Shown: positions 1-5,052 of the stretch, piece by piece
Numbering within the stretch: position 1 is the first letter of the stretch
Layout: the number at the start of each line of letters is the position of its first letter
Assembly: GCA_021832495.1 (NCBI GenBank)
Contig: JAKBKR010000173.1
Span: 1 to 5,284, forward strand
Reading direction: 5' to 3'
Origin: a bacterium
Lineage (GTDB): Archaea; Thermoplasmatota; Thermoplasmata; Lutacidiplasmatales; UBA184
Length of the DNA: 5,284 nt
The notes under the pieces: model-generated
What the model saw: only the letters and a program-made list of their open reading frames with translations
Databases searched by the model: none
What the model was told of the DNA's origin: nothing
Made by a program: the position numbers and the translations under genes

Positions 1-331
1 GGTCGACGGATATCCCATGACGCCCGAGCTCCTCGGCCGTCTGACCCCCGATCGCAGCCACACGCCACGGGTTGAAAGGGTTCGCTTCGGAAGGCGGATC
101 CGGGTCCACTTCCATGAACGCCAGGGTAAACCGCACCGCGTTGGCGCTCGTGAACACGACCCATCCCCCTTCTGGTGGGGGATCCCGAAGCGCTCGCTGC
201 AGGGTGAGACGGTTCTCCATGATCGGGACGAGCTCGAGGAGGAAGATTTCCCGCCACTCTTCACCCCAAGAGGAGGGCGCTACGATGGGCTCGATGTCCG
301 TGAGGGCACCCACTCGCAAGATGATGATCAT
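1..331 (-). CDS. hemD: Uroporphyrinogen-III synthase, N-terminal part (cut by window edge)
   Basis: Uroporphyrinogen-III synthase closes and isomerises hydroxymethylbilane to uroporphyrinogen III, the branch point to siroheme, heme and cobalamin, in the cytoplasm. I translated this frame by hand: 110 codons are present and the C-terminal half (family usually about 240-260 residues) lies beyond base 1. The evidence is the strand-loop WVVFTSANAVRF at residues 57-68, which matches the HemD signature 'd-ii-FTSanaV--f', and VAAIGGQTAEELGRHGI at 91-107, which matches 'v-aiG--TA--L---G'. The LLELVPI segment at 31-37 fits the usual '-v-P-' strand. The first 30 residues lack the common 'TRP' motif and look divergent. 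The ATG (331-329) overlaps the TGA of the DUF1634 gene as ATGA. No clear Shine-Dalgarno is visible, so translational coupling is likely. The assignment rests on half a protein, but the motifs are in the right order and spacing. Confidence 0.85.
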   Translation of the reverse strand, partial: MIIILRVGALTDIEPIVAPSSWGEEWREIFLLELVPIMENRLTLQRALRDPPPEGGWVVFTSANAVRFTLAFMEVDPDPPSEANPFNPWRVAAIGGQTAEELGRHGISVD

Positions 332-711
332 CGCACTACGGGACCGATGATGAAGAACCCGATGAGCAGCAGCATCAGCACGGTGAACGCGACCCACGCC
401 AGTGGGCGATCCCCCGCCTTTCGGAAGTACCACAAACCCGTGAACACTCGGGCGATCGGGGTAACGGCAAGGACCAAGATCCCGAGCGTCATGAAGGCCT
501 CGGAGTGCAGGCCTAAAAGTCCATTGACGAGCCCCTGCGGGGAGATGTATCCTTCGATCGGGTTGTTCTGGATAAGCTGGTCCGGTGTGATGGAAGTATA
601 CCGGGCGAGGTACGTGGCCAGGGCCCCGAGCAAGACGGCCAACGCGAGGGCGAGCCCGACCCGGAGGACCAAGGCCATCGTGGAGTACGCTTCCTGAGAA
701 AGCTCGGACAT
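328..711 (-). CDS. DUF1634 family small integral membrane protein
   Basis: This 127-residue protein has three predicted membrane segments, at about residues 14-36, 73-94 and 104-124. The features I associate with DUF1634 are the conserved centre GLLGLHSEAFMTLGILVLAVTP-IARVF (64-90, with M74, L76-G77 and T84-P85) followed by a final hydrophobic helix. The family has no firmly assigned activity. It is commonly encoded next to TauE/SafE transporters, as here, which suggests an accessory subunit or stabiliser of that exporter (inference). The ATG at 711 lies 8 bases after the transporter stop. There is no good ribosome-binding site directly before it, so reinitiation by ribosomes ending the transporter gene is likely. 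The reading frame stays open upstream to 840, but that part overlaps the transporter C-terminus and encodes a hydrophilic, low-quality sequence, so I chose 711. Confidence 0.82.
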   Translation of the reverse strand: MSELSQEAYSTMALVLRVGLALALAVLLGALATYLARYTSITPDQLIQNNPIEGYISPQGLVNGLLGLHSEAFMTLGILVLAVTPIARVFTGLWYFRKAGDRPLAWVAFTVLMLLLIGFFIIGPVVR

Positions 712-719
712 TGGTTCGC

Positions 720-1580
720 TCAATGCAGCACCCCGATCCCTCGCAAGATCACCTCTACTGCGAGCACGGCCAAGATGGGAATGAAGATGAGGCGGACGAA
801 CCGGTTCGTGAGCCGGGGAAGCATTTGACTGCCTCCCCAAGACCCGAGGGCGGTACCGATGGCGACCGGAGTGGCCAAGGCCGGGTTGATGTAGCCCGCT
901 GCGAAGAGGACAGAAACGCCCGCGGCCACGGTAACCCCGATCATGAAATTGCTTGTGGCGGTCGCCACCTTCATCGGTAGCCGCAGGTAGTGCTCGAGGG
1001 CGAGCACTTTGAGTACCCCGCTCCCGATCCCGAACATTCCGGAGATGATCCCGGCGCAGAACATGGTCGCCAAACCCTTGCGCGTGTCCTCCGCCTGATA
1101 GCGCACTTCCCGTTTCAGGCGGAGGTCCTCATAGCGACCCTTCAACCGGAATCGTTGCGAAAGGGCGTCAGGATGTTGATTGATCGGGAGTTCTTCCCCC
1201 AGTCGCTTCAGCGTGCCCGGGAGCGTCAGCAAAAGCACGGCCCCCAACAGAACGAGGAGAACGGAGACGAGTCCACTTTTCGCCAGAAGTATGGTGGCGA
1301 CGATGCCCACGAAGGCCCCGGGCACGGTGGCGATCTCAAGGAACATCCCGATCCGAATATCTGTCAAATGATCGTGGACGTACGCCGACCCGCTGGTGAT
1401 CGAAGTAGCGAGCACGCTGACGGCGCTTGCCCCCACGGCTTCCACGAATGGGACGTTGAAGAAGATGAGGAGGACCGGCATCACGAGAAACCCGCCTCCG
1501 AGCCCACCGAGGGAACCAAGAAGTCCCGCCGCCGCGGCCACGAGGAAGAGCACTAGGAGGAAAGTCAATATGGTGCTCAT
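720..1580 (-). CDS. TauE/SafE family sulfite/organosulfur exporter-like membrane protein
   Basis: This 286-residue polytopic membrane protein belongs to the TauE/SafE (TSUP) family, which exports sulfite, sulfoacetate and related anions or is uncharacterised. It shows the two-fold internal repeat typical of the family. The first copy has a glycine-rich motif, LLGSLGGLGGGFLVMP, at residues 20-35. The second copy has AGIISGMFGIGSGVLKV at 176-192, followed by VATATSNFMIGVT (205-217). A charged cytosolic loop of about 45 residues (122-168) separates the halves and contains GRYEDLRLKREVRYQ (148-162), a feature I associate with archaeal members. Hydrophobic segments occur near 5-25, 30-60, 80-120, 170-195, 210-240 and 262-280. 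The ATG is preceded by GGAGGT at 1597-1592. The substrate cannot be read from sequence; the family name should not be taken as proof of sulfite export. It is followed at once by a DUF1634 gene, the usual partner. Confidence 0.9.
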   Translation of the reverse strand: MSTILTFLLVLFLVAAAAGLLGSLGGLGGGFLVMPVLLIFFNVPFVEAVGASAVSVLATSITSGSAYVHDHLTDIRIGMFLEIATVPGAFVGIVATILLAKSGLVSVLLVLLGAVLLLTLPGTLKRLGEELPINQHPDALSQRFRLKGRYEDLRLKREVRYQAEDTRKGLATMFCAGIISGMFGIGSGVLKVLALEHYLRLPMKVATATSNFMIGVTVAAGVSVLFAAGYINPALATPVAIGTALGSWGGSQMLPRLTNRFVRLIFIPILAVLAVEVILRGIGVLH

Positions 1581-1591
1581 CTTCCGTTCCG

Positions 1592-1597
1592 ACCTCC
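1592..1597 (-). promoter_or_regulatory. Shine-Dalgarno site of the TauE/SafE gene
   Basis: GGAGGT on the minus strand, with 11 bases between it and the ATG at 1580. It is the best ribosome-binding site in the left half of the window. It sits in the largest intergenic gap (38 bases), which suggests this gene is translated independently of the NAC gene before it. I see no archaeal TATA-like element in the gap. Confidence 0.65.
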
Positions 1598-1618
1598 GGA
1601 AAGGCGTTCCGAGCGGTC

Positions 1619-2008
1619 TCAGCCCTTCTTTTTGGCGAGAAGCTTCAGGATCGCTTCGGCAGGCTCACCGTTCGAGTCGCGCAAGGCCGTGACGGCGGTC
1701 GTCCGGTCGCATCCCGCCTGGCCCATGACGAGGTCGATGTCCTCCTCGGGAGGTCCCGAGGGGGATACCGGGGCAGAGGATTGGTCCGGGGAAGTCCCAC
1801 GGGGGCGGGAATGCGGTTCGCCCACGATCTGGAATGTCTTCATCCCCTGGACCGTCACGAGGGTCACTTCGGGATGATCGAGGACGACCTCCTCCGCCTT
1901 GCGGCGTATGATGACCTGCTCGACGTCTTCGAGGGCCTCCGTGGTCATGCCCATCTTGCGCATGGCGAGGCGCATGCTGCGTTCGTTGAGGCGGCCCGAT
2001 GGCATCAT
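1619..2008 (-). CDS. nac: Archaeal nascent polypeptide-associated complex protein (NAC-alpha homologue)
   Basis: In archaea NAC forms homodimers that bind the ribosome near the exit tunnel and contact nascent chains. This 129-residue protein has the full architecture. It begins with a basic N-terminal segment rich in Arg/Lys and Met (residues 5-21, RLNERSMRLAMRKMGM), the part expected to contact the ribosome. The NAC beta-barrel follows (about 29-63), with QVIIRRKAEEVVLDHPEVTL and the characteristic VQGMKTFQIVG (53-63). A Pro/Ser-rich linker covers 64-87. A UBA-like domain occupies 88-125, with EEDIDLVMGQAGCDRTTAV and NGEPAEAILKLL. The length is close to the family norm. The start overlaps the stop of the CBS protein gene as ATGA. 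A second ATG directly follows the first, so M1 or M2 could be used. There is no strong ribosome-binding site, pointing to translational coupling with the CBS protein. This gene is the best evidence for an archaeal source. Confidence 0.95.
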   Translation of the reverse strand: MMPSGRLNERSMRLAMRKMGMTTEALEDVEQVIIRRKAEEVVLDHPEVTLVTVQGMKTFQIVGEPHSRPRGTSPDQSSAPVSPSGPPEEDIDLVMGQAGCDRTTAVTALRDSNGEPAEAILKLLAKKKG

Positions 2009-3270
2009 CGCTTTCGGGACGGGCCATTGGGTCGGTCCCGCGAGGGCACGCTCCCAAGCGTGGTCCGCATACGATCCTCGAGCTCGTTTTCCCCCGGCAC
2101 CTCGGTGTCACGGGTAATGAGGTCCCGCCGGGGTACTTGGCGACGTTTCGTTCGGGAGTAACTCTTGGCTTCCCGCACCTGGCGTTCCAACTCGGCCATT
2201 AGGGCTGCGACCGCCGCCTGCAAGTTCCAGTCGGTCCGTGCCGCGTGGAACGTACGGGACTTTTCCGTGATCAGGCGACCCTCGAGTGACACATCGGCGA
2301 GGCGGTGGGAGGCGTGCGGGGCCACATGGATCGATAACATGGTCGGTTTCTCGGCATGGGCGATCCGCTTGAGGCTCCTACTGATGACCCGGTCCATATC
2401 GGATAGTAGGTAGGGGTCGGTTGCCGGCCCAAGCCCGGAGAGCTGGACGTAAGTCCCTTCCACGGACTTTCGCTGGCCCACCACGAAGGAGAGCACGTCG
2501 GATTGCGATAGGACTCCCACCGGTGCATCATGATCGACGACAAAAATGCTCGAGATACGGAAACGCGTCATGAGCCGTGCGGCATCGCGCAGGGTCGATT
2601 GCTCCCCGACCGTGGGCGGGTCAGGCCGCATGATGCTCCGGACCAGAGCCCCGGAGGCGGCTTGGGTCTCGCCGATGTCGCGGTGCCCCTTCTGGACCGG
2701 GCGCCAAAGGGCATCTCCCAATTCGTCCAGCCCTACGACGCCAAGAAGGCGGTTCTTGGAATCGATCACGGCTGCGGGACGGTGCTCGAGGGTACTAGCC
2801 ACCCGGACCAGCGTTGCACAGGTGTCCTTTTCATGGAAAATGTTGGAGATCGGGTTCATAAGGTCCCGTATCGGTTGTGCCGAGACCTCCGGTACCGACA
2901 TGACCGCCTTCATGATGTCGGTGCTGGAGACAATCCCGATGAGCTTCCCCTGGCGCGGGTCGATGACGCAGGCGGCCCGGCTCTCGGAGGCCAACAAACG
3001 CTCTGCGACCTCCACCAATGTCGCCTTGGGTGGAACGGTGGGAGCCACGGACATGATGTGGGCCACCTTCGTGGTCAGGGATATCTTGTTCCGGCGGCCG
3101 ATGGCATCGTACGGGAGCAACCCCACGAGCTTTCCCCGGGCCGTGACCGGTAGCTCATGGATCCCGTGGGCCCGCATCAGCCCGAGCGCGGTGGAGAGCG
3201 TCTCTTCCGAATCGATCGTGATGGGGTCCGGCGTCATCGCCTCCATTGCCAAAGGCCAACTATCTGTCAT
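2005..3270 (-). CDS. Four-CBS-domain protein with C-terminal HPF/RaiA-like domain
   Basis: This 421-residue soluble protein has four CBS repeats (two Bateman modules) at about residues 9-60, 67-122, 133-186 and 208-264. CBS1 opens with AMTPDPITI and CBS4 with SIMRPDPPTV. CBS2 and CBS4 keep the ribose-binding [ST]-x-x-D signature (SSTD 115-118, SQSD 255-258). CBS1 (LPYD) and CBS3 (GLDE) do not, so one adenine-nucleotide site per module is likely. Residues about 272-372 follow the strand-helix-strand-strand-strand-helix order of ribosome hibernation factors: YVQLSGL, an Arg/Lys-containing helix (290-305), MLSIHVAPH, ADVSLEGRLIT, FHAARTDWN, then a long helix with LMAELERQVREAKSYSRTKR. The last 45 residues are polar and rich in Arg, probably disordered. 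Start 3270 was chosen because GGTGA lies 8 bases upstream and the domain begins just after it; the longer frame (to 3420) lies in the kinase gene. The CBS call is firm; the HPF-like fold is by eye. Confidence 0.88.
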   Translation of the reverse strand: MTDSWPLAMEAMTPDPITIDSEETLSTALGLMRAHGIHELPVTARGKLVGLLPYDAIGRRNKISLTTKVAHIMSVAPTVPPKATLVEVAERLLASESRAACVIDPRQGKLIGIVSSTDIMKAVMSVPEVSAQPIRDLMNPISNIFHEKDTCATLVRVASTLEHRPAAVIDSKNRLLGVVGLDELGDALWRPVQKGHRDIGETQAASGALVRSIMRPDPPTVGEQSTLRDAARLMTRFRISSIFVVDHDAPVGVLSQSDVLSFVVGQRKSVEGTYVQLSGLGPATDPYLLSDMDRVISRSLKRIAHAEKPTMLSIHVAPHASHRLADVSLEGRLITEKSRTFHAARTDWNLQAAVAALMAELERQVREAKSYSRTKRRQVPRRDLITRDTEVPGENELEDRMRTTLGSVPSRDRPNGPSRKR

Positions 3271-4192
3271 GTTTCCTCTCACCCGACCGAGACTCGATTG
3301 GTAAAAAAAGGGAGCGCTTGCGACGGACCACCTCAGCCCCGGCCCGGCAACCGCTACGAAGGCACTGTTCCAGAGGGAGCCCGGCGAACCATCCAGCATA
3401 GAACCCGCCACGGAATGCATCCCCGGCCCCGGTCACCGAGCGGACGGTTCGGACCGGGAAGGCAGGGCATTCCGCGGAGCCGCCTTTAAAATGAGCGAGG
3501 GCCCCCCTCTCGCCCCGGGTCTCCACCACCAAGGGCACTTTCTCGATGAGCCCTTCGGTCCGGGCCACTCCCAAGGCCTGGGCCGCCCGGCGGAGTTCAT
3601 GGTGGTTTCCAAAGAGGATCTCCGAAAGGCGCAGCAACTCTTCGAGTTGTCGTGGTGACCAGCGGTAGTGGATCTCCTGGGCGGGGTCGGCCGAAACGTG
3701 AATACCGTGCCTCTGAGCAAGGTGGGCCACACGTAACTGATAGACCGGGTCCCCCGTGTTGAGATGCACCCACCCGACCCCTTTGAGAGAGGGGAGGGGC
3801 TCGGCGCCGGTGTCGGCCATCGCTGCTTGGTCAATGAACGTGAACTGGCGATTGCTTGCATCCCGTGCGATCCAGCAGGTGGGGGTCAGCATACCCGGAC
3901 GCACGGCAACCCGGGTCAGGTCCACCCCCTCCTGCTCAAGCAACGTCCGGAACTCGGAGGGAAAGTCGCTACCGATGAAAGCGGAGATGCCGGTCCGGAC
4001 GCCGAGATGAGCACTCCAGCGGGCTACGTTCCCCGCCGTCCCTCCAAGGTAAACGGCGTGGTGTTCGATCGGGACCGTACGATCGGCTGCGGGCAGCTCC
4101 CGGACGCTCACCTCGTGGTCCAAGTTCAAATGACCCACGCACAGGAGGTCGAGTGGGCGGGTCCCGCTTGCCGCAGTGCTCCGGCGACTCAC
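3260..4192 (-). CDS. PfkB/ribokinase-family kinase, probably an archaeal nucleoside kinase
   Basis: PfkB-family kinases phosphorylate sugars or nucleosides with ATP in the cytoplasm. This 310-residue protein has the N-terminal substrate motif GHLNLDHEVSVRELP (20-34) and the glycine-rich signature YLGGTAGNVARWSAHLG (48-64). VGWVHLNTGDPVYQL (139-153) and VSADPAQEIHYRW (167-178) follow. The nucleotide-binding signature with catalytic Asp is VTGAGDAFRGGFYAGWFAG (253-271; Asp258). The internal segments 'LNTGDP', 'DPAQE' and 'LFGNHHEL' resemble the methanococcal MJ0406-type nucleoside kinase as I remember it, more than sugar-specific ribokinases; the substrate remains inference. The GTG start at 4192 was chosen because it forms a GTGA overlap with the nadC stop and has GGAGG six bases upstream. 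The frame stays open to 4483, but that extension lies in nadC and precedes the first family motif. The length is typical. Confidence 0.88.
   Translation of the reverse strand: MSRRSTAASGTRPLDLLCVGHLNLDHEVSVRELPAADRTVPIEHHAVYLGGTAGNVARWSAHLGVRTGISAFIGSDFPSEFRTLLEQEGVDLTRVAVRPGMLTPTCWIARDASNRQFTFIDQAAMADTGAEPLPSLKGVGWVHLNTGDPVYQLRVAHLAQRHGIHVSADPAQEIHYRWSPRQLEELLRLSEILFGNHHELRRAAQALGVARTEGLIEKVPLVVETRGERGALAHFKGGSAECPAFPVRTVRSVTGAGDAFRGGFYAGWFAGLPLEQCLRSGCRAGAEVVRRKRSLFLPIESRSGERKHDR
3275..3283 (-). promoter_or_regulatory. Ribosome-binding site of the CBS/HPF-like gene
   Basis: The minus strand reads GGTGAGAGG just before AAAC-ATG. GGTGA matches the archaeal anti-Shine-Dalgarno with an 8-base spacer, and GAGAGG lies 4 bases from the ATG. 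The site decides the start at 3270. It lies within the last codons of the kinase gene, whose stop (3262-3260) falls inside the CBS gene, an 11-base overlap. Confidence 0.6.
3303..3309 (-). promoter_or_regulatory. T7 run: possible internal promoter element or terminator
   Basis: On the minus strand CCC is followed by TTTTTTT and ACC inside the kinase gene, the most A/T-rich spot noticed in an otherwise G+C-rich operon. Its centre is about 36 bases before the CBS gene ATG. That would fit a degenerate archaeal TATA-like box giving a short leader, or an archaeal oligo-T terminator attenuating read-through. No BRE-like purine stretch is convincing. The run encodes Leu-Phe-Leu of the kinase tail, so it may also be chance. 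Confidence 0.2.
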
Positions 4193-5052
4193 CGCCCCCC
4201 TCCCCGGGATTCGATCACAAGGTGGAAGGGGATCGCGGACGCCGAATGGGTAATGGAACCGCTCGAGGCGAGGTCCGCTCCGGAACGGGCGTACGCGGCG
4301 ATGTTCTTCCGGGTGATTGAACCTGTGGCCTCCAGCTCCACGCCTTCTCGAAGACCTAAGCGCCCCAGGGTCCGGTGTATCTCCCGGACCTCGGCGGGTG
4401 TCAGGTTGTCCAAGAGCAGTCGTTCGACCCCTACGCGCCGAGCCTCGACCGCCTCTCGGACCGAATGAACCTCCACCATGCATGGAACCCGATGGCGACG
4501 AGCATACTGGGTGGCCGCGACCACGGCGGGGCGGAATCCCACGAGCCGAGCATGCGTCCCTTTGACCAGGATGGCATCGGAAAGGTCCCTACGGTGGGGT
4601 TCTCCCCCTCCATGGACCACCGCAGCCTTCTCAAGATCACGCAGCCCCGGCAACGTCTTTCGCGTGGCCGCCACCCGGAACTGCGGGTTGGCTTGGCGGG
4701 CCGCTTCGCCCAAGGTGTGTGTGGCCGTGGCCACACCCGATAGATGCATCAGCAGATTGAGGAGGGTTCGCTCCACAGCGAGGACCGTCCGGGCGGGCCC
4801 ATCGAGCGAGAGGATTGCTTGTCCGGGAGAAATGGCGTGCCCGTCGGGCAGGTGCGGAACGGCGCGAAGTCCTGCCGAACGCGCGAGTGAACTCGCCGCT
4901 TCCACACCGCTCAACACCCCTTTTCCCTGGCAGACGAGACGCGCCCGGACTGAGAGCTGCGGCGGCAATGTAGCCATCGAGGTGATGTCATGGGGGAACC
5001 GGTCCTCGGAAAGGAAGCGGCGGAGCTGTTCCGGGGGAGGGCTACTCCTCAT
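4189..5052 (-). CDS. nadC: Nicotinate-nucleotide pyrophosphorylase (carboxylating), quinolinate phosphoribosyltransferase
   Basis: NadC converts quinolinate and PRPP to nicotinate mononucleotide, CO2 and pyrophosphate (EC 2.4.2.19), the step where the de novo NAD route meets the salvage pathway. This 287-residue protein has the family length. The N-terminal domain has SEDRFPHDITS (15-25), the usual 'ED--GDiT' element, and the GVLSGVEAA motif (45-53). The barrel carries ERTLLNLLMHLSGVATAT (94-111), ATRKTLPGLRDLEKAAV (129-145) with the substrate-binding Arg/Lys cluster, and HGGGEPHRRDLSDAILVK (147-164). It continues with MVEVHSVREA (192-201), LLLDNL (212-217), ELEATGSI (239-246) and SSGSITHSA (263-271). 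No key motif is missing. The ATG at 5052 has purine-rich GGAAGGCGG about 6 bases upstream and overlaps the preceding TPR gene by 11 bases. nadA and nadB are not in the window. Confidence 0.97.
   Translation of the reverse strand: MRSSPPPEQLRRFLSEDRFPHDITSMATLPPQLSVRARLVCQGKGVLSGVEAASSLARSAGLRAVPHLPDGHAISPGQAILSLDGPARTVLAVERTLLNLLMHLSGVATATHTLGEAARQANPQFRVAATRKTLPGLRDLEKAAVVHGGGEPHRRDLSDAILVKGTHARLVGFRPAVVAATQYARRHRVPCMVEVHSVREAVEARRVGVERLLLDNLTPAEVREIHRTLGRLGLREGVELEATGSITRKNIAAYARSGADLASSGSITHSASAIPFHLVIESRGGGR
4199..4203 (-). promoter_or_regulatory. Shine-Dalgarno site that supports the GTG start of the kinase
   Basis: The minus strand reads GGGGAGGGGGGCG before GTG. The GGAGG core is six bases from the start codon. 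It lies within the last codons of nadC, where it encodes the Arg-Gly-Gly-Gly-Arg tail of that protein. It is the main reason for choosing GTG at 4192, because no ATG occurs between the nadC stop and the first kinase motif. Confidence 0.65.

Noticed and set aside
17..697. Plus-strand open frame of 226 codons
   Set aside because: It lies opposite hemD and the DUF1634 gene, both with family motifs. Its translation is Arg/Pro/Ser-rich with no recognisable domain, typical of the opposite strand of G+C-rich genes.
990..1556. Plus-strand open frame of 188 codons rich in Glu, His and Gly
   Set aside because: Exact antisense of the TauE/SafE gene; the charged composition is what the complement of membrane-protein codons gives.
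1581..1618. CGGAACG repeated twice and a weak GGAA/TTCC stem in the 38-base gap
   Set aside because: The stem is only four base pairs with no T-run after it, and two short copies are expected by chance; not a terminator or operator I can support.
1665..2111. Minus-strand open frame overlapping the NAC gene in another frame
   Set aside because: Composition is Arg/Gly/Pro/His with no domain; the NAC frame has both NAC and UBA motifs.
2530..3304. Two overlapping plus-strand open frames opposite the CBS gene
   Set aside because: No domain or convincing start site; the minus strand encodes clear CBS repeats.
3271..3420. Upstream extension of the CBS frame by 50 codons
   Set aside because: It lies wholly in the kinase gene, encodes no CBS motif, and the ATG at 3270 has its own ribosome-binding site.
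4193..4483. Upstream extension of the kinase frame into nadC
   Set aside because: Residues before the GTG at 4192 show no kinase motif and are a shadow of NadC; the GTG has a good ribosome-binding site and a GTGA junction.
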